Origin: Hydrogenophaga sp.
GTDB lineage: Bacteria; Pseudomonadota; Gammaproteobacteria; Burkholderiales; Burkholderiaceae_C
Length of the DNA: 63,448 bases
Assembly: GCA_021154985.1 (NCBI GenBank)
Contig: JAJNQE010000107.1
Span: 1-63,448, forward strand
Direction: 5' to 3'
Shown: positions 18,793 to 29,124 of the stretch, one piece after another
Numbering within the stretch: the stretch's first letter is position 1
Layout: every line of letters starts with the position of its first letter
Notes under the pieces: model-generated
Told to the model about the DNA's origin: nothing
What the model saw: the letters and a program-made list of their open reading frames with translations, nothing else
Database searches by the model: none
Made by a program: the position numbers and the translations under genes

Positions 18793-20084
18793 CCGAAGCG
18801 CTCCTGGGTTTTGTGGCCGTGTTCGTCATGGCCTTTCTGCGTGTCCCTCTGGCCGTGTCCATGGCCATTGCGGGTCTGGTCGGCATGGGTTTGTTGCGCG
18901 GCTGGACACCGGCCTTCGCCAGCACCAGCCAGGTCATCTTCGAGACCGGTTTTCACTACGTGCTCTCGGTCATCCCGCTCTTTGTGCTGATGGGCAACCT
19001 GGTGGCACGGGCCGGCATGGCGCGCGAGCTGTTCACTGCGGCGAACGCCTTCGTGGGACATCGCAAGGGTGGCCTGGCCATGGCCAGCATCATCGCGTCG
19101 GGCGGCTTCGGCTCCATCTGCGGATCATCGATTGCCACCGCCGCCACCATGACGCGTGTGGCCTACCCGGAGATGAAGAGCCACGGCTACAAGGACTCGC
19201 TGGCCACCGGCGCCATTGCCTCGGGCGGCACGCTGGGCATTCTCATTCCACCGTCGACCATTCTGGTCATCTACGGAATCATCACCGAGACCGACATCGG
19301 CAAACTGTTCGTGGCCGGCATCCTGCCCGGCCTGGTGGCCATCACCTGCCTTTGCCTGGGCGTGGTCTATGTCACCTGGCGCGACCCTGAAGCCGGCCCG
19401 CGCGCCGAGCGCTTCAGCTGGGCGCAGCGCTTCAAGGCCATTCGCGGCATCTGGGGCGTTGTGGTCTTGTTCGGCCTGGTGATCGGCGGCATCTACGGTG
19501 GTGTGTTCACCGCCACCGAAGGCGCCGGTGTCGGCGCCGCGGGTGCCTTCTTCTTCGCGCTGCTGCGAGGTTCACTCACGCCGAAGGTGTTGCTGGACAT
19601 TCTGGTGGAGAGCACGCGCACCACGGCGATGCTGTTCACCATCCTCATCGCCGCGATGATCTTCACCAACTTCATCAACTTCACCACCATGCCGGGCGAC
19701 CTGCGCGACTTCGTGCTGCAGTTCAGCCCCCACCCCATCATGGTGGTGGTCATGATGATGGGCATCTACCTTTTGCTGGGCATGGTGATGGAAGAGCTGG
19801 CCATCGTGCTTCTGACCATCCCGGTGTTCTTTCCCGTGATCACCGGCCTGGGCTTCGACCCGGTGTGGTTCGGCATCCTGATCGTGACCATTGTGGAGAT
19901 CGGCATGATCTCGCCGCCTGTGGGGCTGAACCTCTTCGTGATCAACTCGCTGCTGCCCAACGTAAAGCTGGGCACCATCTACCGCGGCGTGTGGCCCTTC
20001 GTCATGGCCGACATCGTGCGGCTGGGCATCCTCATCGCCTTCCCTGCCATTGCGCTCTGGTTACCGGGTTTCATGACCCGCTGA
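18789..20084 (+). CDS. TRAP transporter large permease, DctM family (second system)
   Basis: This 431-residue polytopic membrane protein shows SSIATAATMTRVAYPEMK, GTLGILIPPSTILVIYG and MISPPVGLNLFVINSL, the conserved DctM loops. The start at 18789 is set by the ATGA overlap with dctQ. Its last 24 bases overlap the 3' end of the convergent mscS gene, an unusually tight arrangement with no terminator between them. Confidence 0.94.
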   Translation: MTEALLGFVAVFVMAFLRVPLAVSMAIAGLVGMGLLRGWTPAFASTSQVIFETGFHYVLSVIPLFVLMGNLVARAGMARELFTAANAFVGHRKGGLAMASIIASGGFGSICGSSIATAATMTRVAYPEMKSHGYKDSLATGAIASGGTLGILIPPSTILVIYGIITETDIGKLFVAGILPGLVAITCLCLGVVYVTWRDPEAGPRAERFSWAQRFKAIRGIWGVVVLFGLVIGGIYGGVFTATEGAGVGAAGAFFFALLRGSLTPKVLLDILVESTRTTAMLFTILIAAMIFTNFINFTTMPGDLRDFVLQFSPHPIMVVVMMMGIYLLLGMVMEELAIVLLTIPVFFPVITGLGFDPVWFGILIVTIVEIGMISPPVGLNLFVINSLLPNVKLGTIYRGVWPFVMADIVRLGILIAFPAIALWLPGFMTR

Positions 20085-21386
20085 ACCTGCAGGTTCGGCG
20101 GCGGGTGGCTTGATGTGCAGCACGCGCTGCGGGTAGGGAATCTGAATCTGGTGTTCACGCAAGGCCTGCAATACCTTGCGATTGATCAGCGAGCGGATGT
20201 TGAGCGTGCCGTTCTCCGGGTCCGCAATCCAGTACCCCAGCGTGAATTCGAGGCCATCGGCGCCAAAGTTGGACAGCGCCACCGACGGCCCGGGGTCCTT
20301 GAGCACGCGCTCCTGTGTGAGCGCAGCTTCTTTCAGCAACTCCATCACCTGTTCGACATCGCTCTCGTAGCCCACCGACACCACCGTGGACTGCCAGAGC
20401 CGGTCGTCGGCGAGCGACAAATTTTCCACCCGGTTGATGATGAGCAACTCGTTGGGCACGATGGATTCGCGCCCCGTGGTGGAACGGATCACGGTGTAGC
20501 GCGCGTTGATGTCGGTGATGATGCCTTCGAAGTTGTCCACCCGCACGTTGTCGCCAATGCGCATGCTGCGCTCGGCCAATATGACAAAACCGCTGACGTA
20601 GTTGGAGGCCAGCTTCTGCAAGCCGAAGCCAATGCCCACACCGATCGCACCGCCCAGCACCGATAGGGCCGTGAGGTCGATGCCCACCGCCGAGAGCGCA
20701 ATGATGAGACCGAAGAACATCAACAGCGCGCGTGTGGCGTTGCTCACCGCCTTGCGCAGCGACAGATCGCCGCCCACCGCCTTGCGCAGCAGGCGCGTCT
20801 CGATGGCAGACGACACCCACAGCGACAGGATCAGCACCGCACCCGCCGTGAGGATGCCCTCGATCATGGTGCGCAAGCTCAGGGTGGAGGTGCCGATCTT
20901 CCAGGTGATCTGGTCCATTTCGGCCAGCACCACCGGCAGCAGCCCGCTCACCCACAGCACCATGGCCAGCCAAGCTACCCAAGAGATGGTGCGCTCCAGC
21001 ACCCGCACCCAAGGCGCGGTGGCAAACGCCACCTGCAGCACCTTCACACCCACCCGGATCACCACCAGCGAGACCAGCACCGGAATGGCCACCTTGAAAG
21101 CGGCCAACGGCAGGCGCTCCATCAGCAAGGCGCGGGCCACATAGGTCAGCGTGAGCAGCAGCAGCGGGAACATCACGCCGTCGATGAGGTTGCGGCCAAA
21201 CAGCACCGAGGCTTTGTCTTCCTGCATGCCCAGCGCCCGGCGCATCAGCCAGGTGACGCCCAGCGCCAACGCAATGCACACCACGAGCGCGCCGAGCTCG
21301 GTCAACACGGTGGGCTGGGTGAAGGCCGAGAGCCAAAGACCAAAATCGTCGATGGGTTTCGGGGCGGCTGAAGAAGTGGTTGCCAT
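20061..21386 (-). CDS. Mechanosensitive ion channel, MscS family
   Basis: This 441-residue inner-membrane channel opens on hypo-osmotic stretch. It has several N-terminal helices, then the pore helix and beta domain: ALSVLGGAIGVGIGFGLQKLASNYVSGFVILAERSMRIGDNV, the MscS signature with the glycine/alanine-rich TM3. It is longer than E. coli MscS (286) because of extra N-terminal helices. The ATG at 21386 follows the enoyl-CoA hydratase stop by 28 bases; open frame further upstream lies inside that gene. Confidence 0.92.
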   Translation of the reverse strand: MATTSSAAPKPIDDFGLWLSAFTQPTVLTELGALVVCIALALGVTWLMRRALGMQEDKASVLFGRNLIDGVMFPLLLLTLTYVARALLMERLPLAAFKVAIPVLVSLVVIRVGVKVLQVAFATAPWVRVLERTISWVAWLAMVLWVSGLLPVVLAEMDQITWKIGTSTLSLRTMIEGILTAGAVLILSLWVSSAIETRLLRKAVGGDLSLRKAVSNATRALLMFFGLIIALSAVGIDLTALSVLGGAIGVGIGFGLQKLASNYVSGFVILAERSMRIGDNVRVDNFEGIITDINARYTVIRSTTGRESIVPNELLIINRVENLSLADDRLWQSTVVSVGYESDVEQVMELLKEAALTQERVLKDPGPSVALSNFGADGLEFTLGYWIADPENGTLNIRSLINRKVLQALREHQIQIPYPQRVLHIKPPAAEPAGSAGHETR

Positions 21387-21414
21387 GGGGGAAAAAACGG
21401 TGTGCGTTGAAGGA

Positions 21415-22227
21415 TCAGGCGCGCCAGCTTGGCGCGCGTTTGTCGATGAAGGCCTGCACGCCCTCTTGCGCCACGGGGTGCGCCATGTTGCAGGCCATGG
21501 TCTGCCCGGCGAGCTGGTAGGCCGACTCCATGCCTGTTTCCAGTTGCCGGTAAAACAGCGCCTTGCCCATGGCAATGGCCTCGGGCGGTTTGGCCAGGAT
21601 GCGATCGACCAAGGAAGCGACCTCTGAGTCCAGTGCGTCTGGAGCCACCACCCTGTTGACCAGTCCGCGCGAACAAGCCTCGTCGGCCGAAATGAAGTCA
21701 CCGGTGAGCAGCATTTCCATGGCCTGCTTGGGCAGGATGTTGCGCGACAAGGCCACCCCCGGCGTGGCGCAAAACAAGCCCACGTCGATGCCGTTCACAC
21801 CAAAGCTCGCGGTCTCACTGGCCACCGCCAGGTCGCACTGCGCCACCAACTGGCAGCCCGCCGCTGTGGCCAGGCCCTGCACCCGCGCGATCACCGGCAC
21901 CTCCAGCCGGCGGATGGCCAGCATGAGCCGCGAGCAGCGCGCAAACAGCGCCTGGTAGTACGCCTGCTCGGGGTGGGCGCGCATTTCCTTGAGGTCGTGC
22001 CCGGCGCAGAACGCCTTGCCGCTGGCGCCGATCACCACCAACCGCGCCTGCGGGTCGGCTGCCACCGCGTCGATGGCTGCCTGCAGCGCCGCCAGCATGG
22101 CTTCGGACAACACATTGAAGCTGCGCGGTGTGTTGAGGGTGAGGGTGTGCACGCCGCGTTCGTCGCGGCTGTGCAGCAGCATATCGCCCAGGTCGGGCGC
22201 AGCAGAAGAATCGGTGGCTTGGCTCAT
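21415..22227 (-). CDS. Enoyl-CoA hydratase/isomerase family protein
   Basis: This 270-residue crotonase-fold protein has the oxyanion hole segments GKAFCAGHDLKEM and VQGLATAAGCQLVAQCDLAVAS. GVNGIDVGLFCATPGVALSR carries the catalytic-loop region of the family. In the second catalytic position (GLFCATPG) the typical glutamate of hydratases is not evident, so the reaction may differ from simple hydration. The start at 22227 is preferred to the in-frame ATG 30 bases upstream. It lies between the deacetylase-like gene and mscS. Confidence 0.87.
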   Translation of the reverse strand: MSQATDSSAAPDLGDMLLHSRDERGVHTLTLNTPRSFNVLSEAMLAALQAAIDAVAADPQARLVVIGASGKAFCAGHDLKEMRAHPEQAYYQALFARCSRLMLAIRRLEVPVIARVQGLATAAGCQLVAQCDLAVASETASFGVNGIDVGLFCATPGVALSRNILPKQAMEMLLTGDFISADEACSRGLVNRVVAPDALDSEVASLVDRILAKPPEAIAMGKALFYRQLETGMESAYQLAGQTMACNMAHPVAQEGVQAFIDKRAPSWRA

Positions 22228-22276
22228 GCTGCGGATTGTCCGGGATTCGCGTGACACCCGCCCGGTGCCGGAACCA

Positions 22277-23230
22277 TCAAACGTCGGCCAGCACCCGCAG
22301 ATGCGCTTCCACGCTGCGGCCCAGCGCGCTGAGTGCGTAGCCGCCTTCGAGGCAGCTCACGATGCGGCCCTTGGCGTGGCGCTCGGCCACCTCTTTCACC
22401 CGCGACGTCATCCAGGCGTAGTCCTGCTCCACCAGGCCCAACTGCGCCATGTCATCTTCGCGGTGAGCGTCAAACCCGGCGCTGATGAAGATCATCTGCG
22501 GTTTGTGGGCGTCGAGCCGGGGCAGCCAGTGCATGTCGATCAGCTCGCGGATCTCCATGCCCTTGGTGTACGCCGGCACCGGCACATTGACGAGGTTGGC
22601 CGCTGTGGAGTGCTCGCACGCCGGGTAAAACGGGTGCTGGTAGAAGCTGCACATGAGGATGCGGTCGTCGCCGGCCACGATGTCTTCGGTGCCGTTGCCG
22701 TGGTGCACGTCGAAGTCGATGATGGCCACACGTTTGAGCCCGTGGCGCTCCAGCGCGTACTTGGCGGCCACCGCCACGTTGTTCACGAAACAGAAACCCA
22801 TGGCCTGGTTGCGCGTGGCGTGGTGGCCGGGCGGGCGCACCGCGCAGAAAGCGTTGGGCATTTCGCCGGCCATCACCGCGTCGGTGGCGTCGATGGCGGC
22901 GCCCGCGGCCATCAGGATGGCGTCCCAGCTGTGGGTGTTGATGGAAGTGTCGGGGTCCACCTGCGCGTGGCTCGGGCCGCCGGCCTGGATGTCGTCGCGC
23001 AGGTTGTCGCTCAGGCCGCGCAACGACGCCAGATGCATGCGGCCGTGGGCGAGTTCGAGGTCGGCCATGGAGGCTGCAGTGGCCTCGCGGCGCTCCAGCG
23101 CCACGTCGAGCCCGCTCATGAGCAAACGGTCTTCGATCGCGTCCAGACGCTCGGGGCATTCCGGGTGGCCGGCGCCCATTTCGTGTCTCCAGCAATCCTT
23201 GTGGGTGAAATACCCGGTGGCCTGACCCAT
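22277..23230 (-). CDS. Histone deacetylase-like amidohydrolase (acetoin utilisation / acetylpolyamine hydrolase family)
   Basis: This 317-residue zinc enzyme shows the full HDAC active site: RPPGHHA, DFDVHHGNGTED (zinc ligands D and H) and SAGFDAHRED (zinc ligand D), with EGGY near the end. Bacterial members remove acyl groups from small amines or proteins. The start at 23230 is only 26 bases from the divergent moxR start. It leads a minus-strand operon with enoyl-CoA hydratase and mscS. Confidence 0.92.
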   Translation of the reverse strand: MGQATGYFTHKDCWRHEMGAGHPECPERLDAIEDRLLMSGLDVALERREATAASMADLELAHGRMHLASLRGLSDNLRDDIQAGGPSHAQVDPDTSINTHSWDAILMAAGAAIDATDAVMAGEMPNAFCAVRPPGHHATRNQAMGFCFVNNVAVAAKYALERHGLKRVAIIDFDVHHGNGTEDIVAGDDRILMCSFYQHPFYPACEHSTAANLVNVPVPAYTKGMEIRELIDMHWLPRLDAHKPQMIFISAGFDAHREDDMAQLGLVEQDYAWMTSRVKEVAERHAKGRIVSCLEGGYALSALGRSVEAHLRVLADV

Positions 23231-23256
23231 GGTGGTTTTACGGTAAGGTTCGCGGC

Positions 23257-24177
<921 letters not shown>

Positions 24178-24178
24178 T

Positions 24179-25213
24179 ATGGTGGCCACCGTTGCGCGCT
24201 CGCCCGCTGGCGCCCTGCCTTCAAACACCTGGCGCCACCCCTGGCGCACGCTGCGCACCCACCTCCAGACCTGGTGGCACAACCGCCTGCCCCGCTCCGA
24301 CACGCTCACGCTAACCCAGCGCAACGTCTACATCCTGCCCACCCGCCCGGGCTGGATGCTGGGCATCACCTTGCTGCTGCTGCTGGTGGCCAGCATCAAC
24401 TACCAGCTCAACCTGGGCTACCTGCTCACCTTTTTGCTGGCCGGCAGCGCGGTGGTGGGCATGCACGTGTGCCACGGCAACCTGCGAGGCATCACGCTGC
24501 TGCTCACGCCGCCCGAGCCGGTGCATGCGGGGCAGGCCGTGGCGCTCACCGTGCGCCTCTCCAGCGAACGCAAACGCACGCGCTACGGCATCGGCATGGG
24601 TGTGATCGGCGCCGACCCCAAACACGCGCCCCTGGCCTGGACCGACGTGCCCGCGCAAGGCAGCGCGCACCTGCAGGTGAGTTTTCCGTCGCCCGAGCGC
24701 GGCCTGCACCCGCTGCCACCGTTGACCGCACAGACGCTGTTTCCGCTCGGCACCTTTCGCGTGTGGACGGTGTGGCGCCCGGCCTCGGGCGTACTCGTGT
24801 ACCCCGAGGCTGAGAGCCACCCGCCTCCCTTGCCACCCGGCGAGCCGCAGGCCGGCAGCTCCGGCGCGGCGCGTGTGCAGAGCACCGGTGAATTTGATGG
24901 CGTGCGCGCTTACCGCCGGGGCGACCCGCTCAAGGCCGTGGTGTGGCGCAAGGCCGCGCAGGCCTTCTCCAGCGGGCGCGACGATCTGGTGAGCCGCGAC
25001 GCCTTGTCGCACCAGCGCCACCAGCTCTGGCTGGACCACGCGCAGTGCGGCGGCGCGGGTCTGGAAGCGCGGCTCTCGCGCCTCACCGCCTGGGTGCTCA
25101 TGGCCGACCGGCAGGGGCTCGACTACGGGCTGCGCGTGCCCGGCCGGGAGATTGCGCCCGACCAGGGCGCCGCCCACCGCGCGCGTTGCCTGGAGGCACT
25201 GGCCATATGTTGA
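24179..25213 (+). CDS. DUF58 domain protein with two N-terminal membrane segments
   Basis: This 344-residue protein has a basic N-terminus, two helices at about 57-95 and a large cytoplasmic or periplasmic part. The DUF58 signature FDGVRAYRRGDPLKAVVWRKAAQ lies near residue 240. The ATG at 24179 immediately follows the moxR stop; a longer frame inside moxR is unlikely. It is the usual partner of MoxR ATPases and is coupled to the transglutaminase gene by a 7-base overlap. Confidence 0.9.
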   Translation: MVATVARSPAGALPSNTWRHPWRTLRTHLQTWWHNRLPRSDTLTLTQRNVYILPTRPGWMLGITLLLLLVASINYQLNLGYLLTFLLAGSAVVGMHVCHGNLRGITLLLTPPEPVHAGQAVALTVRLSSERKRTRYGIGMGVIGADPKHAPLAWTDVPAQGSAHLQVSFPSPERGLHPLPPLTAQTLFPLGTFRVWTVWRPASGVLVYPEAESHPPPLPPGEPQAGSSGAARVQSTGEFDGVRAYRRGDPLKAVVWRKAAQAFSSGRDDLVSRDALSHQRHQLWLDHAQCGGAGLEARLSRLTAWVLMADRQGLDYGLRVPGREIAPDQGAAHRARCLEALAIC

Positions 25214-27255
25214 GCCTGGCTGCACAGCGCTGGACCTTGGGGGCCAACCTGCCTCGTGACACGCGCGACACGCTCTTCCTGCTGGCGGTCATCGGCTGGG
25301 TGGCTTTCATGCAGGTGGGCCACACGCCGTGGTGGTGCACCGCGCTCACCGCCGGTGTGCTGGTGTGGCGCACCCGGCTTGCGCTGCGCGGCCTGCCACT
25401 GCCCGGCTGGCCGGTGCGTGTGGGCCTGCTCTGCCTCACGCTCGCGGCCACCTTCATGACCCACAGCACCCTGCTCGGGCGCGACGCGGGTGTGACGCTC
25501 ATCGTGGTGCTGCTGGCGCTCAAGACGCTGGAAATGCGCGCCCGGCGCGACGCCTTCGTGGTGTTCTTCCTCGCCTTCTTCACGTTGCTCACCCACTTCT
25601 TCTATTCGCAGTCGCTGCTCACGGCGGCGGGCATCCTCATTGCGCTGCTGGGCCTGCTCACCGCGCTGGTGAACGCCCACATGCCGGTGGGCCGGCCGCC
25701 GCTCTCGCAAGCCGCGCGCATCGCTGGCGGCATGGCGCTCATGGGCGCGCCCATCATGCTGGTGCTGTTCCTGTTGTTCCCGCGCCTCTCACCACTGTGG
25801 GGTGTGCCCGGGCAAGACGAAACCGGGCGCAGCGGCCTCTCGGGCTCCATGAAAGTGGGGCAGATTGCCCAGCTGGTGCTCGATGACAGCATTGCCTTCC
25901 GCATCCGCTTCGAAGGCCGCCCGCCACCGCAAGGCCAGCTGTACTTTCGCGGCCCGGTGCTCAGCAGTTTTGACGGCACCGAGTGGCGCGCGCTGCGCTC
26001 GGGTTTCCCGCCATCCATGGCGCTGCCGGCCAATCTGCAGGTGTCGGGCGAACCGGTGCGCTACGACGTGACCATGGAGCCCAACCGCCGGCCCTGGCTG
26101 TTTGTGATGGAGTCCACCCCACAGGCCCCCGAGGTGCCCGACAACGCGGTGCGCATGAGCAACGAGCTGCAGTGGTTCACCCAGCGCCCGCTCAACACCC
26201 TGGTGCGCTACAGCGCCGAGAGCTATCCCACTTTCCGCCATGGCCCGCTGGCGCAGGTGGTGGCGTTGCAAGACCACATCGAGCTGCCCGCCGGCTTCAA
26301 CCCGCGCACGCTCGCGCTGGCCCAGGAACTGCGGCGCGAACACGGCGCCGGCCCCGAGGCCAACCCCAAACTCATCGACGCGGTGATGAACCGCCTGCGC
26401 ACCGGCGGCTACACCTACACGCTGGACCCTGGCGTGTTTGGCGCCAACACGGCCGACGAGTTCTGGTTCGACAAGCGCGAAGGCTTCTGCGAGCACATTG
26501 CCAGCAGCTTCGTCATCCTCATGCGCGCGCTCGACATCCCTGCGCGCATCGTCACCGGCTACCAGGGCGGCGAGCTCAATGGCGTGGACGGCTACTGGAC
26601 CGTGCGCCAGCGCGACGCCCACGCCTGGACCGAAGTCTGGCTGCAAGGCCAGGGCTGGGTGCGCGTGGACCCCACGTCGGCCGTGGCGCCCGGGCGCATC
26701 GGTTCGTTCGATCGACTGCGTGCACCGCAAGGCGCGCTGGCCGGCGCCATCGGCAACCTCAACCCCAACCTGGTGGCCGAGCTGCGCGCCGCCTGGGAGG
26801 CCGTGAACAACAGCTGGAACCAGTGGGTGCTCAACTACACCCAGGGCCGCCAGCTCGACCTGCTGAAAAACCTGGGCTTCACCTCCCCCAGTTGGACCGA
26901 CCTGGCCTATGTGCTCATCGCCGTGGTGGTATTCGTGAGCCTGGTCGGCGCCGCCTGGACGCTGTGGGAACGCCAGCAACACGACCCCTGGCTGCGCCTG
27001 CTGCAGCGGGCCCGCACCCGCCTGCACAAACTGGGCGTGGAGAGCACCGACCACACACCGCCGCGCGAACTGGCCCGGCGCGTGCAGCAACACTGGAACA
27101 ACGACCAGACGGCCGCCGCTGCGCTTGCACAATGGCTGCTGCAGCTCGAAGCCCTGCGCTACGCGCGCCCCGGCACCAGCGGCGCCACCCTGGCCAGCCT
27201 GCAGCGAGAATTTCAGCGGCTGGCCTGGCCACAAAGCCCCAACAGCCGACCCTGA
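25207..27255 (+). CDS. Membrane-anchored transglutaminase-like protein, TgpA type (DUF3488)
   Basis: This 682-residue inner-membrane protein has a multi-helix N-terminal part (DUF3488, about residues 1-180) and a periplasmic transglutaminase core. The catalytic cysteine is in KREGFCEHIASSFVILMRAL, the histidine in RDAHAWTEVWL, and the aspartate in GWVRVDPTSA. A final helix (about 560-585) precedes a cytoplasmic tail. The same MoxR-DUF58-TgpA order occurs in Pseudomonas, where TgpA is essential. Its substrate is not known. Confidence 0.92.
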   Translation: MLSLAAQRWTLGANLPRDTRDTLFLLAVIGWVAFMQVGHTPWWCTALTAGVLVWRTRLALRGLPLPGWPVRVGLLCLTLAATFMTHSTLLGRDAGVTLIVVLLALKTLEMRARRDAFVVFFLAFFTLLTHFFYSQSLLTAAGILIALLGLLTALVNAHMPVGRPPLSQAARIAGGMALMGAPIMLVLFLLFPRLSPLWGVPGQDETGRSGLSGSMKVGQIAQLVLDDSIAFRIRFEGRPPPQGQLYFRGPVLSSFDGTEWRALRSGFPPSMALPANLQVSGEPVRYDVTMEPNRRPWLFVMESTPQAPEVPDNAVRMSNELQWFTQRPLNTLVRYSAESYPTFRHGPLAQVVALQDHIELPAGFNPRTLALAQELRREHGAGPEANPKLIDAVMNRLRTGGYTYTLDPGVFGANTADEFWFDKREGFCEHIASSFVILMRALDIPARIVTGYQGGELNGVDGYWTVRQRDAHAWTEVWLQGQGWVRVDPTSAVAPGRIGSFDRLRAPQGALAGAIGNLNPNLVAELRAAWEAVNNSWNQWVLNYTQGRQLDLLKNLGFTSPSWTDLAYVLIAVVVFVSLVGAAWTLWERQQHDPWLRLLQRARTRLHKLGVESTDHTPPRELARRVQQHWNNDQTAAAALAQWLLQLEALRYARPGTSGATLASLQREFQRLAWPQSPNSRP

Positions 27256-27283
27256 ACCACCGAACCCGAACCCAAGGCACCCA

Positions 27284-28363
27284 TTGTTTTCTGCGACCCG
27301 TCTCCTTTGTGCCCTGGCCACCACCCTGCTGGTGGCCGCACCGGCCCTGGCCCAGTCACCTGCCAAGACCCGCCCCGGCAACGCCGCCAAAGCCGCGCCC
27401 GTTTTCACCTACAGCCAAAGCGAAGCCGCCATGGCCTTCGCCACCGACCTCGCCGTGCGCCGCAACCTCGACCCCGCCTGGGTGCGCCAGCAGATCGGTC
27501 AGGCCCAGCGCATGCCCAACATCATCCGTCTGATGCAACCCGCGCCCACCGGCACCCCCAAGAACTGGGCCGCCTACCGCGCCCGTTTCATCGAGCCCAT
27601 TCGCCTGCGCGCCGGGCTGAAGTTTTGGGAAGACAACCGCGACACCCTGGCCCGCGCCGAGCAGGAATACGGCGTGCCCGCCAGCCTCATCGTGGGCGTG
27701 ATCGGCGTGGAAACGCTCTACGGCCAGCACACCGGCAACCACCGCGTGATCGACGCGCTGACCACCCTGGCCTTCGACTTCCCGGCCAGCCACCCGCGGG
27801 CCGCTGCTCGCACCGAGTTCTTCAGAAGTGAGCTCGAACAATTCCTGAGCCTCACCGAGCGCACCGGCACCGACCCCCTGAGCCCGCGCGGCAGCTACGC
27901 CGGCGCCATGGGCTGGCCGCAGTTCATGCCCAGCAGCTGGGTGAAATACGCCATTGATTTCGACGGCGACGGCAAGGTCGATCTGTTCGACAGCCAGGCC
28001 GACGTGATCGGCTCCGTGGCCAACTACTTCAAGGCCTTCGGCTGGCAAACCGGCATGCCCACACACTACCCGGTGAGCTTCGACACCAGCAAGCTCGACC
28101 TGGACACCCTGCTCGCACCCGACATCCTGCCCAGCTTCAGCGTGGACAGCTTCACCGCCAAAGGCGCCGTGATCGAGGGCCCCGCCCTGCAACACCCCGG
28201 CAAGCTCGCGCTGGTGCTGCTGGAAAACGCCGGGGCGCCACCCACCTACGTGGCCGGCACGGAAAATTTCTACGTGGTGACGCGCTACAACTGGAGCAGC
28301 TACTACGCGCTGGCGGTGATCGAGCTGGGAGAGGCGGTGCGGGCTTTGGTGCCGAGCCGCTGA
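27284..28363 (+). CDS. mltB: Lytic murein transglycosylase B
   Basis: This 359-residue periplasmic enzyme cleaves peptidoglycan glycan strands. The signal peptide FSATRLLCALATTLLVAAPALA is complete only if translation begins at the TTG at 27284; an aaggca stretch precedes it and no ATG is suitable. The catalytic glutamate is in VIGVETLYGQHTG. GAMGWPQFMPSSW and DFDGDGKVDLF are also typical of MltB. No lipobox cysteine is evident, so it is probably soluble. It follows the transglutaminase by 28 bases. Confidence 0.9.
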   Translation: MFSATRLLCALATTLLVAAPALAQSPAKTRPGNAAKAAPVFTYSQSEAAMAFATDLAVRRNLDPAWVRQQIGQAQRMPNIIRLMQPAPTGTPKNWAAYRARFIEPIRLRAGLKFWEDNRDTLARAEQEYGVPASLIVGVIGVETLYGQHTGNHRVIDALTTLAFDFPASHPRAAARTEFFRSELEQFLSLTERTGTDPLSPRGSYAGAMGWPQFMPSSWVKYAIDFDGDGKVDLFDSQADVIGSVANYFKAFGWQTGMPTHYPVSFDTSKLDLDTLLAPDILPSFSVDSFTAKGAVIEGPALQHPGKLALVLLENAGAPPTYVAGTENFYVVTRYNWSSYYALAVIELGEAVRALVPSR

Positions 28364-28384
28364 AGTGGACACCCGGCCAAAACC

Positions 28385-28606
28385 ATGAACCCCCTGAACC
28401 CCAAGAAACTGCTGCTGACCAAATGGACGGCGGTGAAACCGGTGGCCAAACAAAAGCACTTTCTGGTCAGCCGGGTGATTCAACCCGACTTGCCCACCGA
28501 CCCCATCGAGTTGGTGGAGATTGAAGCGGTGTTCTCCAAGGCCACGCAAATCATGCCGTGGCGTGCACTGCAGGACGAGGGCGTCTGGAAACAAGGCTGG
28601 GTTTGA
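28385..28606 (+). CDS. Short Trp-containing conserved protein, TIGR02450/DUF2389 type
   Basis: This 73-residue protein begins MNPLNPKKLLLTKWTAVKPVAKQ and continues KHFLVSRVI, which matches the small tryptophan-rich family TIGR02450. The C-terminal half (MPWRALQDEGVWKQGW) is also characteristic. The function is unknown. It is 21 bases after mltB and is the last gene before the lower-GC accessory patch. Confidence 0.85.
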   Translation: MNPLNPKKLLLTKWTAVKPVAKQKHFLVSRVIQPDLPTDPIELVEIEAVFSKATQIMPWRALQDEGVWKQGWV

Positions 28607-28683
28607 GGGCCAGTTGGGCGGTGCGGTGCGAGCGCTGCTACCGGTGAGGTGCGATCAGCCTGATCTCTGCGGGGTTCGGCCGT

Positions 28684-29124
28684 TCATACCTTGGCGAGGA
28701 AGGCCGCCGCATCACCCGCTTCACACTCCCAGTCTGCGAAGACCCCAACCAGATTGCATTCCACGCAGCGGCAGGCGATGTAATACCAACGCACGTCATG
28801 GGTGCCCTCGTGCACAGAGACGCCGGACATCAGCTCAAACACCTCGTTTTCACACACGCACTCGTGCGTCTCGGGCGCGGCTCCTTCAACGTATTCTGCG
28901 CTGTCGCCCATCAGGTGTTCCCGCCCGCAGTCGGTGCAGGTGCGGATGGCCACGCCGGCGTCTTCATCGGTCTGCAGCGCGAAGCTCCGGCACCCGCAGT
29001 CGCATTTGGACGCGGCAAACCGGACGGCCTCATGGCGATTTGCAACGCTGTAACTGCGCAGCTCGGCTTGGGTGTCTCCCGACGTCGTCCCGTACCAGAA
29101 CTCGCCCTTCTTCGTCAGTGCCAT
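28684..29124 (-). CDS. Double cysteine-ribbon protein of unknown function
   Basis: This 146-residue soluble protein has two similar halves. Residues 41-66 read CDCGCRSF...CTDC, and residues 89-123 read CVCENEVFEL...CRCVEC. Each half pairs a CxC with a distal CxxC and a hydrophobic F-x-L strand, so two metal-binding ribbons seem likely. The opening MALTKKGEFWYG and DWECEAGDAAAFLAKV at the end resemble uncharacterised proteins I have seen in scattered bacteria. The ATG at 29124 is chosen because upstream translation is low-complexity and unlike protein. Its job is not known. Confidence 0.75.
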   Translation of the reverse strand: MALTKKGEFWYGTTSGDTQAELRSYSVANRHEAVRFAASKCDCGCRSFALQTDEDAGVAIRTCTDCGREHLMGDSAEYVEGAAPETHECVCENEVFELMSGVSVHEGTHDVRWYYIACRCVECNLVGVFADWECEAGDAAAFLAKV

